Source: Bacillota bacterium
GTDB lineage: Bacteria; Bacillota; Clostridia; Christensenellales; Christensenellaceae
Length of the DNA: 64,000 nucleotides
Direction of reading: 5' to 3'
NCBI GenBank assembly: GCA_023408315.1
Contig: JAEYKI010000006.1
Span: 1-64,000, forward strand
A program made the position numbers and the translations under genes. Shown here one piece after another: positions 53,813 through 62,963 of this stretch. Below the pieces are notes generated by a model. The model was not told the origin of the DNA and made no database searches. It saw nothing but the letters and a program-made list of their open reading frames with translations. The number at the start of each line of letters is the position of its first letter. The first letter of the stretch is position 1.

Positions 53813-56080
53813 ATGCCAGAAGTCCAGGCAAATATTCAAGCAGGGAAATATGAAGATGTTCTAGCTGCAGTGCAAAGCCCTATAATTGCGTTGACAGAGT
53901 TAGTTAAAAACGCTTCTGATTCCTGCCTTAATAAGGATGACCCAATAATAATTAACATCAACACCAAAAACAGAGTAGTTACAATTACCGATTCTGGAGA
54001 AGGTCTGACAAAAGATGAATTAGAGCATTTGGGGGAAGCTGGTTATTCATCTAAAATGGTTGGTGATAAAACCTTGTCTCCTATTAATAACCCCTTGTCA
54101 GGAAGTAAGGGGTTAGGCCTTCTTACAGCCTTTTTTATTGCAGATACTCTTGAAATTGAAACGTACTCTATTTTAGATAGAAGATCATACTATCTTGTTT
54201 GGAAAAAAGGCGAGCAAAAATATACGTATAATGAAGCAAAGAGTGAATTTCAAGGAACTGCCATTACTTTGAAAAATATTGAATCTGCCAAACTCCAAAT
54301 GATTCTTTTACCAGAAGAAAAAGTTAAACTCTTTATGGCTTCAATCAGATTCTTCACGGATAGTGAAAGTCTACCTCGTGTTAAACTTATTGTTGACGGA
54401 ATGGAAGAATCTTATTATCCAGCGGAAACCTTGGAGAGCTATTATAACAGAAATAAGCGCGACAATAGCGGATTTATTGCAAAAGCTAGTTTTAGCTATG
54501 AGAATAATCAGATTACCTTATCGTATGAAGATAACATATCAAACTTTTATACTTTCAATAAAAAGAGCATTGACCTCAGAGATAAACACACTGTTGATAG
54601 CTTTATCAGCGATATACGTGCTCCAGAATATGGTGTAGCACCTATTAAAAGCGTCTGCGAATCAGAGGCTTTTAATGAGCAATATTTGCCTATCGAATTA
54701 CCTGCTTTTTGTGGTGTCTTATATACATGGCGACATCGGAAAAATGATGACCTAGAACAATGGCCGGTAGGCGTCAGAATATACATCAATAACTATAGCT
54801 TATATAGGTATCTTGATAAAGAAAATGATTGGCTCACTCTTTCAGAAGTAAGCCAGAATGTTAAAGCGACAAACTATAAATTAAAAAATACATATGGGTA
54901 TTTAGACATAACTAATTATAACGAGCATAATGAGGAACTAAAGATATCCAAGGAACGAAATGATTTCGTGGATTCAATGGCTCAAAGAAAGTTTATCCAT
55001 ATTATGCGCGATGTTATTGTTGGTATTTTTGCTCGAATTGATATAGCAGTTAAGAATCCTCCCATCCAATCAGTGAATTTAAGATATAATAATGTTGCTG
55101 TGAAGGTAGGAGAATCCTTTAATTTAGCAAATGCAATAATATGTAATAACATCGGATTGGATGATATAGATTTAGATTATGATGAATCTCAATTCTCTAT
55201 AAGCGACGATTGGATTGTTTCAACTGATCGAGCTGGCTCCTATGAGATTAAGTTGCATTTTGATAATAAGTCATACACATTTACAATCCACTATAAAAAC
55301 GTTATTCCAGAATTTGAATTACAAAAAAACATGATCACTATCTATAAAGGTAACTCAGTAAACCTAAGAGATTTTATCGTAGTGTCAAGCTGTAAGGATG
55401 TCACCCCTGAAAGTATAACTATCCTGTCTCAAAGCAAAGATACAGTTATAAAAAACGATGTATTCGACAAAAACAATTCTGTCGGCCAACATATTATTTT
55501 TTATCGCTATGATGAATTCCAGCGTACTCTATCAATTACTGTTAAAGAAATTGAGCGTCAACCAGGTGCTGGCGCAAAATCTCCTCGGATAGATATTTTG
55601 TTTTCAAAACTTGATGAGTTACGTGAGCATTCATTTAAATTGCCTGAGTTGGTCGATGCCATATCATCTTATTATGTACAGGCACCTACCCTTTGCATGG
55701 CAGCGATTCGCATACTGATTGAATCGTCCGCTAGGGAATTCTTTGAACACCTTGTCGATGAAGAAGCGACTGATAAATTTCCAAGCTTGGTCAATAGGGT
55801 AATGAACATACGTGATTGTTATCCTAAAAATCCAGATTATATAAAATATATTAGTGTGCAAGATCCAAAGTACATTACCGAATTTCATCGTATATCCGCC
55901 GAATATCAAATATCCCTGTCAAAAGATGTAAAAACAAACATCAACGTTCATCTCAAAGAAATAGCTCTTAATAATTTTGTACATAATCCGGCAATTGTTG
56001 CAACTGATACAACTGTATATAGGTCTATGCAAATATTTGCGCCCTTATTAAATTATATTTTTGATGTTTTACTGCTCTAA
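53813..56080 (+). CDS. MORC/MutL-like GHKL ATPase with Ig-like domains
   Basis: A 755-residue protein. The GHKL ATP site has motif N ELVKNASD (Glu29, Asn33, Asp36), DSGEGL (60-65) and GSKGLGL (97-103). An S5-like domain ends near SKERND (379-384). Two beta-sandwich domains, probably Ig-like, fill about 418-580, and a helical region follows to 755. The plan resembles prokaryotic MORC-like ATPases found near restriction-modification genes (Iyer, Abhiman and Aravind), and here it is tied to a methyltransferase. No nuclease domain is seen. Confidence 0.75.
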   Translation: MPEVQANIQAGKYEDVLAAVQSPIIALTELVKNASDSCLNKDDPIIININTKNRVVTITDSGEGLTKDELEHLGEAGYSSKMVGDKTLSPINNPLSGSKGLGLLTAFFIADTLEIETYSILDRRSYYLVWKKGEQKYTYNEAKSEFQGTAITLKNIESAKLQMILLPEEKVKLFMASIRFFTDSESLPRVKLIVDGMEESYYPAETLESYYNRNKRDNSGFIAKASFSYENNQITLSYEDNISNFYTFNKKSIDLRDKHTVDSFISDIRAPEYGVAPIKSVCESEAFNEQYLPIELPAFCGVLYTWRHRKNDDLEQWPVGVRIYINNYSLYRYLDKENDWLTLSEVSQNVKATNYKLKNTYGYLDITNYNEHNEELKISKERNDFVDSMAQRKFIHIMRDVIVGIFARIDIAVKNPPIQSVNLRYNNVAVKVGESFNLANAIICNNIGLDDIDLDYDESQFSISDDWIVSTDRAGSYEIKLHFDNKSYTFTIHYKNVIPEFELQKNMITIYKGNSVNLRDFIVVSSCKDVTPESITILSQSKDTVIKNDVFDKNNSVGQHIIFYRYDEFQRTLSITVKEIERQPGAGAKSPRIDILFSKLDELREHSFKLPELVDAISSYYVQAPTLCMAAIRILIESSAREFFEHLVDEEATDKFPSLVNRVMNIRDCYPKNPDYIKYISVQDPKYITEFHRISAEYQISLSKDVKTNINVHLKEIALNNFVHNPAIVATDTTVYRSMQIFAPLLNYIFDVLLL

Positions 56081-56263
56081 GTGGGACATTTGGCCAGCTT
56101 GGTCCGATGTTACTAAATAAGCAATGCTTGATAAGTACCTCGTGTTGCATTAATGCCAGTTAAGCCTCGCTCAATTACAAGCTAATGTATCTGCAATTAA
56201 GAAACAAATAGCATTTTGTGCTCTTATTTAATAATTATTAAGATGATTATTGAGGTATAAATT

Positions 56264-57226
56264 ATGCCGCCCTATAAAAACCAGCATAAAATTTCTGAAA
56301 CTTATATTAGAAGTTGGTCGCACGACGGAAACTCAGTAAAAACGCAATTAAAATCCTCGGGTAAGATAATAGATCACGATCCAATAAGCAGTATGTTTTC
56401 AGAAAACTATAAGTATTCATACTCATTAGATAGTTTTTGGAGTTTGCCGGAAGCCGAGGAGGAAATATATTCTTTTCTACAAAATTTGAAAATAATACAT
56501 CATGGAAATCAAATAAATAATGCCCAAGAACTGCATAGATTGTGGACTAGTTTTGACGAATGGGAAATATACGATAAGTGTGGCAACAGACAAGACAATA
56601 AAGATATCAAGGATAAAATTTCATCAATTAAATCTTATTTTATTGAAAATCAATGGAATTTAATATTTGAAAACAAATGGAATCAGTCCATTGATGTATT
56701 TTTAGAATCAGTGGAGAATTTCGCAAAAGTAAGAAACCAAAAAAATGTAGATATTTGTTATAGCTTAATAAAACCAATACTTGAGTTTGCGGTAATGTTA
56801 TATTATAGATCCGAAATAAATGATACACCGATTGATATAGTCTTTCAGTATATGAGCGAGTTATTTCCTGATATCATGCCCTTTTTTGATACTGAAGAAT
56901 TACGGAAAAGTCAATATTATAAATTTACAAAAAAAGAAGAAGCAAGTATCTATTTACTAGTCGAAATGTTCTACCAACATTCTTCTTATTGCATTTGCAA
57001 GGCTCCCCCCGGTGAAGCTTTTCATACTAGTGATAATCCTTGCTTCAAAATAAAATGCAATAAGATTATGAATTATTGTTTTCCAATCTCGCCAAATTAT
57101 TGTTTGTTAATTAGTCCCGATGATATTGGATCATTATCTGTAGAACAAATTTCTAGTGAAGAATTTACTAGAATAAATAATGTAATTAATTCCAATGCAA
57201 AGATAAAGATTGTTTTACCATGTTAA
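56264..57226 (+). CDS. DUF4238 protein
   Basis: A 320-residue protein. The N-terminal HKISETYIRSWS (about 8-19) and the central FHTSDNPCFKI (about 255-265) with a following FPISPNYCLLISP (about 275-287) are the conserved patches of DUF4238. There is no signal peptide or membrane helix. The family is of unknown function and often lies in accessory regions. It follows the ATPase gene by 183 bases, has weak GAGGT before its ATG, and is very AT-rich. Confidence 0.78.
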   Translation: MPPYKNQHKISETYIRSWSHDGNSVKTQLKSSGKIIDHDPISSMFSENYKYSYSLDSFWSLPEAEEEIYSFLQNLKIIHHGNQINNAQELHRLWTSFDEWEIYDKCGNRQDNKDIKDKISSIKSYFIENQWNLIFENKWNQSIDVFLESVENFAKVRNQKNVDICYSLIKPILEFAVMLYYRSEINDTPIDIVFQYMSELFPDIMPFFDTEELRKSQYYKFTKKEEASIYLLVEMFYQHSSYCICKAPPGEAFHTSDNPCFKIKCNKIMNYCFPISPNYCLLISPDDIGSLSVEQISSEEFTRINNVINSNAKIKIVLPC

Positions 57227-57531
57227 GGTAAATCCATGCATTTGACATAAATTTTATAATCCATTTTTATTAGATGTCCGTGGATGGGTATTTCCTGATT
57301 CTAAATATTGCTCAGACATGATTAGACAAATTTTATGTTTCGGATACATATAACCCGGATAACTGAGAAATGGCAAGTATTTCCGGATAAACTTCGGATC
57401 ATTCTTTAAATCTTCGATTTTCTGTCTGTTTTCACAAATTGTATATGCGGGAAAAAAAATTAAGGTCTCTTTCTCCGCTTGGAATCAGAGATTTGAAGCC
57501 GTTACTTCTGCTATCTAAGACGTAGGATCTG
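57227..57531. other. Gene-free stretch holding the left direct repeat
   Basis: It contains the left copy of a 183-bp repeat (57296-57478). Next to the repeat end, at 57467-57478, the tRNA-Ser-derived core CTCTTTCTCCGC is present. I see nothing else. Confidence 0.55.
57296..57478. repeat. Left copy of a 183-bp direct repeat
   Basis: It matches 61208-61390 over its full length with about 15 differences and two compensating single-base indels (counted by eye). It ends in 12 bases of the tRNA-Ser attachment core. Confidence 0.82.
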
Positions 57532-60500
57532 CTAATGTTCTCCATCGTCAACATCCAATGCCTTTGAGAAAACATCCGGAAATACTAAAATATCAGTTTC
57601 TTTTAAAAAGATACCATCTGGTATTCGAATAGGCGTGCCGGGCAGATTGCGTACTTTGCTTATAAGACCGTTAATATGCGGAACTAGCTCTTTTAGATAG
57701 CTTTCGGACAAAGCACGAACTAACTCAGACAGAATACCAGGTACACGCATCTTGAGTTCAACTTGATTTGAACTCAACCAACGAGAAAAAGGATGTGAAT
57801 AATTGCATGAATGGTTTCGACGGAACGATGAATCGCACAATAGCTTATCATTGTGCTCTTCAGGGTATCTCATAAACAGAGCCGGTGGGAATGCCGTCAG
57901 AGACCTGTAGAAACTTTCATTATCATTTTCAGATACTCTTATGGTGTTTTTTTCTGCGAAATCAATACAACAAGAAAAATAACGTTGGAGAACAACAAAG
58001 AACAAACACTCGAGCATGGCATCCTTATCGCTACTACTAAATAATCTATTGCCAAAATCTCTTGTTACCTCCAATTTGGCTATTACAGATTTTTTCTGCC
58101 TTAATTCATTTGAAATTTCATTAACCGTCAAAAACCCTAGATTTGTAGGAATTTTTAGGGTATCTCGTACTTCGGGGTCATCATGCAAGGCATCTAACCA
58201 CTCTGAGAGTGATGCTGTTGTATGATCAAAATACTTTCTTTTACTTATTGACTCCTCATAGTGGATGCCACTGAGCAGAATCTTTTGTGTTAGTAATAAC
58301 CAAGTCATTGTAAAGTTAATGGGGAGGCTACGAATTTCCTCACGTGATACATCCATTGTCGGGCAAAACTTGTCCTTAATCATAACCAAAGTCCAAAGCG
58401 ACGTAAGACCACTGTGGTAATTTTTTTCTGAAATAATACCGTTATGAGCAATAATCATTCCGCTATTATGACAGTATTCTAATACTTTTGACCAACTATC
58501 TTTTATATTGTAATTCAAAGTAAACTTAAGTGAAGGGCATGGATCTTTATAAAAAACTCCCTTAGATATTTTAAGTGAGTTTTGTAATTCGTTAATTTTA
58601 GCTGACAATTGCTCCGAAGTAATTCTATGCTTTTGTTGTATGTAGCTTTCAAACCCTTCTATTTTGAAAAGTCCACATTTCACTGCCATAAAAACTTCAT
58701 CATCCCAAGTTTCAAATTGTTCGGACCAAGTTGGCCGTAACCAATATGGTTCAACACCTTCTGACATATTTCCAAATAGTCTCCCCAGAGGGTCACTAAT
58801 AATGTCGACGTCGATCATCAGAAATATTTTTTGATTTTCGTACTTTAGTTCTATTTTCGGAGTTACATCTTTTTTCAAATCTACACTTTCGTAAGATGTC
58901 TCCAAACTGTGGGGGTTCACCATATTTTGTCTAGTTCTGCTGTTAATTCTGACCGCTCCTTCATACTCATGTTCTACCCACATTGAAATTGTGCCACCCG
59001 AAAGATAGGGGTTTTTACAGTAACCGTCGAATGCAATGCACTGAACAACTACCTTAGGGGGCGTAATCCATTTCACACCGGGGGTGCAAATTTTAAGCAT
59101 TTCAATTTGTTGTGGGGATAAGAAGTACTCAAAGCGGCCTGTAATAGAGGTGTTAGATGGTGCATGCAGCATCTTCATAATATCTTCCTCTGTGCAAAAA
59201 TCACACTCGCCATCTGGACCTGAGTAGTGAACAGGCACCGGTGCACAAGTTAGGTACTTTTCAACAAGTTCTTTAAAGCCTTTGTAAACACCGTACTTAT
59301 ACAGGTTCGTACGAACAGCAATAATTGTGCCGGCATAGTTAAGATATGGTTCACGTTCTATGTCAGTTTGGCCCACCATGGGACCTGGAACATGTCCTAA
59401 ATCTCGGTTTGCAAGATAGTAATAACCTTCTAATCCATACATTCGAAGCCGAAGTGCTGGTTGCGTCGTACCGCCTTGATGGTAGCGCTTTGTGCTAACC
59501 TCAATTTTATCACCGCCAATGAAACAGGACAATATGCCGATGCCAAAGCGGCTAATTGGGGTATACGATGGATCGATTTCTGCAAGCAATTTCTCCTGAT
59601 AGAAGTCATCAGAGCTATAATAAGATCGACCAATCTTCAAAAAATATTCGCGGATAATTGGTTCACTCATACCAATTCCATTGTCCTCGATCCGGAACCA
59701 GTGAAAACCTTCTGCATCCATCCATGTACGGATTTGAATCTGTGGTTTCCAACCATTGGGAAGTTGCTTATCCAACTTCTCACGGGTTCTTACAGCATCA
59801 ATCGCATTTTGCAATAATTCACGAACAAACACCGCGGGGTCACCATACATATTTTCTCCAGCCAGTAGTTTCAACAATTGATCATGATCCAATGTCAAAT
59901 GATACTCACCAGAGACATAGCCCACAGATTCGATGTGCTTATCAATTTTCGCAGGCAACACCAAAGCCTTCCATCTTCCATCATAACGGTGCAGTATCTC
60001 TGCACATGCAATCAGTTCTCGATCCACCCAGTCTAAGAACTCACGTACGATATGCTCTATCTGCATGCTTTTACAAGTAGCAGAGTAAGGCAACCGGTAG
60101 GGATGACGACGATCCACAAGGTTAAAGTTAAAACCTGAGGAAGCTAGATGTTTTTGCCACTCGCTGTAACTGACTGATTGAGGCTTGTAATCAATATTCT
60201 CATAGTCATATAATGGCTTAGGAGCCCGAGTGATGTCGAAATCCAGAATGTCAGCTAGTCGTAGAAGTACAGCACACATACGTAGGTCGACAGATGGCGG
60301 CCCATTTAAATCGTCCAATGCACTGTTATTTTGGCAGTGACTTTGGCACACACGGATCAGATGATCCCTATCTACCCGGCCACGCAGCGATGTGGGCCAT
60401 TCAAATGCTACCAGAAGCTCACTCACACGCTCGTGGTGAATGGCGCGAAAATAGTCTTGAATAATCTCTTCGGTCATAGTTGGATGCTGCAGATCATTAG

Positions 60501-60873
60501 AATAAGCGATAATAAATGCGCTTGGATTTGCATCTAAGTATGCGTTGAGCCGGTCATGATCCTTAAGAATGCGCTCCCTATCTTCTTTGCTGTAACTCAT
60601 GCCTATATCATGGTAGCAGGCGGCTAATACGAGCATAGCGCATTCCTCGGGTGTAAGCTGCTCCCTTTCTTTACCTAGCAGATTATCCATCAAACGCAGC
60701 ACATTACAAATATGCGTTTCATCGTGCAATGTGAAGTTAGGAAATGTGTCACGAATTGTCAAATCGCGCTTAATCGCAAAATCACACATTTCTTCAATGC
60801 TGTCAATGAATTTACGATCACCAGTTGATTTTTCCTCAAGTATCTTCCAAAGATTCTCTTCTTGGTATCCCAT
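57532..60873 (-). CDS. HD-domain/Hsp90-like GHKL ATPase, about 1,113 residues
   Basis: A giant two-enzyme protein. The N-terminal HD phosphohydrolase domain has HDETH (50-54), YHDIGM (87-92) and LRLADILD (about 204-211). The GHKL ATPase follows with ELLQNAID (352-359), EDNGIGM (396-402) and SRFGIGILS (441-449), which match the Hsp90/HtpG type. A middle domain and an extended C-terminus of unknown fold complete it. ATG at 60873 is chosen because AAGGAT lies eight bases upstream. I infer a defence or stress role from the fusion and the island, not from known data. Confidence 0.78.
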   Translation of the reverse strand: MGYQEENLWKILEEKSTGDRKFIDSIEEMCDFAIKRDLTIRDTFPNFTLHDETHICNVLRLMDNLLGKEREQLTPEECAMLVLAACYHDIGMSYSKEDRERILKDHDRLNAYLDANPSAFIIAYSNDLQHPTMTEEIIQDYFRAIHHERVSELLVAFEWPTSLRGRVDRDHLIRVCQSHCQNNSALDDLNGPPSVDLRMCAVLLRLADILDFDITRAPKPLYDYENIDYKPQSVSYSEWQKHLASSGFNFNLVDRRHPYRLPYSATCKSMQIEHIVREFLDWVDRELIACAEILHRYDGRWKALVLPAKIDKHIESVGYVSGEYHLTLDHDQLLKLLAGENMYGDPAVFVRELLQNAIDAVRTREKLDKQLPNGWKPQIQIRTWMDAEGFHWFRIEDNGIGMSEPIIREYFLKIGRSYYSSDDFYQEKLLAEIDPSYTPISRFGIGILSCFIGGDKIEVSTKRYHQGGTTQPALRLRMYGLEGYYYLANRDLGHVPGPMVGQTDIEREPYLNYAGTIIAVRTNLYKYGVYKGFKELVEKYLTCAPVPVHYSGPDGECDFCTEEDIMKMLHAPSNTSITGRFEYFLSPQQIEMLKICTPGVKWITPPKVVVQCIAFDGYCKNPYLSGGTISMWVEHEYEGAVRINSRTRQNMVNPHSLETSYESVDLKKDVTPKIELKYENQKIFLMIDVDIISDPLGRLFGNMSEGVEPYWLRPTWSEQFETWDDEVFMAVKCGLFKIEGFESYIQQKHRITSEQLSAKINELQNSLKISKGVFYKDPCPSLKFTLNYNIKDSWSKVLEYCHNSGMIIAHNGIISEKNYHSGLTSLWTLVMIKDKFCPTMDVSREEIRSLPINFTMTWLLLTQKILLSGIHYEESISKRKYFDHTTASLSEWLDALHDDPEVRDTLKIPTNLGFLTVNEISNELRQKKSVIAKLEVTRDFGNRLFSSSDKDAMLECLFFVVLQRYFSCCIDFAEKNTIRVSENDNESFYRSLTAFPPALFMRYPEEHNDKLLCDSSFRRNHSCNYSHPFSRWLSSNQVELKMRVPGILSELVRALSESYLKELVPHINGLISKVRNLPGTPIRIPDGIFLKETDILVFPDVFSKALDVDDGEH

Positions 60874-61063
60874 ACATACAATCCTTACGTAACCATTGAT
60901 TTGACGCAACATCCATAAAAAATAATTTTATAATAAGCTCAAGTTCATTACTTATTATCTATTGTTGGAATATGTAAAAATTAATTATGTAATCTATACT
61001 AAGTAATTTGTTATTACATTATAGGCATACCAACAACTTGAATTATAAAGCTAATATAATAAT

Positions 61064-61092
61064 ATTATACTATTAAACCTCAATTTTATCAA
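61064..61092 (-). promoter_or_regulatory. Promoter of the HD/Hsp90-like ATPase gene
   Basis: TTGATA (61087-61092) and TATAAT (61064-61069) on the minus strand are separated by 17 bases. The leader before the start codon at 60873 would be about 185 bases. Confidence 0.7.
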
Positions 61093-61207
61093 CATAGTTT
61101 ACCATTTATGTAATTGAATGTAGGTATAATATTTATAAATACCTAATAATTAAAAGAGAGAACTTTAATTGTTCTTTTTTTTATAGCGGTTATCTGTAGC
61201 GCTGCGT

Positions 61208-61390
61208 TGATTTTAAACATTGCTCAGGCATGATTGGACAAATTTTACTGTTTCGGATACATATAACCCGGATAGTTGAGAAATGGCAGATATTTCCGGA
61301 TAAATTTCGGATCATTCTTTAAATCTTCGATTTTCTTCCTGTTTTCACAGATTGTATATGCGGGATAAAAATTAAGGTCTCTTTCTCCGC
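61208..61390. repeat. Right copy of a 183-bp direct repeat
   Basis: It matches 57296-57478 and ends in the tRNA-Ser-derived core. The two copies are 3.9 kb apart and enclose the HD/Hsp90-like gene. Confidence 0.82.
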
Positions 61391-61393
61391 CAC
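61379..61393 (+). other. Attachment-site core (attR) copy
   Basis: CTCTTTCTCCGCCAC is identical to the tRNA-Ser(GCU) end at 50989-51003. The terminator just after it (61401-61432) looks like the original tRNA-Ser terminator displaced by the insertion. Confidence 0.65.
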
Positions 61394-61400
61394 ATAGAAA

Positions 61401-61432
61401 GTCGCTAATCATGCATGGTTAGCGGCTTTTTT
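61401..61432 (+). terminator. Terminator just right of attR
   Basis: GTCGCTAA (61401-61408) pairs with TTAGCGGC (61419-61426, one G-U) around TCATGCATGG, and TTTTTTA follows. It is 8 bases from the attachment core. Confidence 0.75.
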
Positions 61433-61443
61433 ATATGTATTGC

Positions 61444-61488
61444 ATGCCACAAATACCCCATGCCTTTTACAGGGCGTGGCATTTTTTT
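61444..61488 (+). terminator. Second hairpin with T tract
   Basis: ATGCCAC (61444-61450) pairs with GTGGCAT (61476-61482), with an inner CCC/GGG stem, and a run of Ts follows. Confidence 0.5.
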
Positions 61489-61717
61489 CGCCTAACTTCG
61501 GATAATTCTCTACTCATAATGGGAGGCTCATTTTTATCTATTATTATAGTGAAGTCTATGGATAACCGGAAGTTTTGAAGTATTTTATTTCTTAAATAAA
61601 TCCTCAAGCTCTTTTAGTCCGTGAGGAAATCTAGTCCTTCAATAATCGGTCGATCTCATCAGGTTTAAATTCCTTTGCCTTTGCCACTACTCCCATGCCA
61701 TCATAAGCTGCAATAGG

Positions 61718-62707
61718 CTAAATTACATATTTCACAAGTGTCTTAATTGTATTTTTTATACTTTCCACGCCTTCTTGTGGATCATCAATATCAATGACTG
61801 ATCGCTCGATGGGACAAATTCCATTTTTATCTCTGTTTGAGATTACATCAACACATCGTCCATATCGCGTTTCAACAACATGTGATTTTAGATAATTTTC
61901 CGCTGCGACGCTCATGGTTCGTCCGTACACTTTGCGGACTCCGCTTATAACCATAATCATCGCTGCTGCCTTGCCGACGATTTTATCTACAACAAAAGCA
62001 TTCTTTAACTTTTCCGGATCATCGTCATAAAGCTCCAACAGCGGGGTTACGCCCCGCCCATCTGCAGTATGGACAATGGTATTGTTTTGAATAACGACGC
62101 AGCTTATACTCCCACTACCAATCAACCGGAGTGCCTCTTCGAGCATATCATCTGTACCTACCCTTAGCCGGGCCTTGTAGTTTTTATGTGCGGGCCAGTT
62201 CCCATACCTTCTCAACATATACATAATGACAGGTACTAAAACAATCTGGATTACAATCCCGGGGAATCCCTGCATGAGGGCTGCGCTCAAGGACAATGCC
62301 TGAATATCACCATTCCCTGAGAACATAAGGGCAGTGTACATCAAGCCATATAGCAGCCAGCCGGAAAGCATGGAAATAAGAAGAGAAAAGTAAATGCGCA
62401 ATTTGATTTTTTGATATAGGAGCCCGCTCATGAGACCCATTGCAAACAATTGAACAATCATAATCGGTAACATTGGATACGCGGCCGGCATGCCTGTCAA
62501 TAGGCTGGACATTGCTGGAACAACGACGCCACAAACAGCGCCATACCTGGGCCCGCAAATGAGTCCGCATAGCAGCACAGGTATGTGCATGGGAAGCAGT
62601 ATTGTTCCTGGGATGCCAAAGGCATGTGCAGTAAAGAATGGTAAGATCAAGCCAATGGCAGTAAAAAGCCCGGCCATGACCATACGATGAGACTCACTTT
62701 TCAGCAT
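61718..62707 (-). CDS. ECF transporter S component fused to DUF1893
   Basis: A 329-residue fusion. The first part (about 5-175) is a membrane domain of the ECF S-component type, with the sequence FTAIGLILPFFTAHAFGIPGT. The second part (about 185-320) matches DUF1893 (LIGSGSISCVVIQNN and AAAMIMVISGVRKVYGRTMS). ATG at 62707 is chosen because AAGGAGG lies ten bases upstream; an ATG at 62725 overlaps that site. The transported substrate is unknown. It lies left of the histidine kinase gene but a terminator stands between. Confidence 0.78.
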   Translation of the reverse strand: MLKSESHRMVMAGLFTAIGLILPFFTAHAFGIPGTILLPMHIPVLLCGLICGPRYGAVCGVVVPAMSSLLTGMPAAYPMLPIMIVQLFAMGLMSGLLYQKIKLRIYFSLLISMLSGWLLYGLMYTALMFSGNGDIQALSLSAALMQGFPGIVIQIVLVPVIMYMLRRYGNWPAHKNYKARLRVGTDDMLEEALRLIGSGSISCVVIQNNTIVHTADGRGVTPLLELYDDDPEKLKNAFVVDKIVGKAAAMIMVISGVRKVYGRTMSVAAENYLKSHVVETRYGRCVDVISNRDKNGICPIERSVIDIDDPQEGVESIKNTIKTLVKYVI

Positions 62708-62899
62708 GTAGATTTCCTCCTTCATTCACATTTGCTTTGCCCTGCCAATAAAAATTGAATGCGGCATGGGAAAGTATAAATGCGCGTTCAATGATATAAC
62801 CGTAATGAAAAGCTGTGAGAAAAATGTGAGAAAAAAAGCAAATTTGTATGAAGGTTATTTGGTTAACGATTAACTTACTGAATTCCGAAAAAGCTAATC

Positions 62900-62936
62900 A
62901 AAAAATAAAAAAATAGGCGTTACAACTTCGCCTACT
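62900..62936 (-). terminator. Terminator of the histidine kinase gene
   Basis: TAGGCG (62914-62919) and CGCCTA (62929-62934) pair around nine bases, with a long A run on the plus strand (62901-62913), giving a T tract on the minus strand. Confidence 0.72.
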
Positions 62937-62963
62937 TGTTAAAAGGCAACTGGTGTTAAGGGA

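Larger units (their letters stand above)
60913..61717. other. Gene-free stretch of about 800 bases at the right end of the island
   Basis: In order it holds an AT-rich leader with the HD-ATPase promoter (61064-61092), the right direct repeat (61208-61390) with attachment core, two terminator hairpins (61401-61432 and 61444-61488) and fragments of decayed coding sequence at about 61565-61715 (minus strand, such as VAKAKEFKPDEIDRLLKD then a stop). I find no intact gene. Confidence 0.5.

Noticed and set aside
55660..56080. HEPN RNase in the C-terminus of the MORC-like ATPase
   Set aside because: A NNFVH segment near the end recalls the RxxxxH motif, but the conserved Arg is missing and the match is by eye only.
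61226..61415. A 55-codon frame on the minus strand beginning MISDF that runs through the attachment core and the direct repeat
   Set aside because: It is made of tRNA-derived and repeat DNA and has no ribosome site. Synonymous-looking changes between the two repeat copies are too few to prove coding.
51003..61717. CRISPR array or phage genes in the island
   Set aside because: No regularly spaced short repeats and no capsid, portal, terminase or integrase frames were seen. The only repeats are the pair of 183-bp copies.
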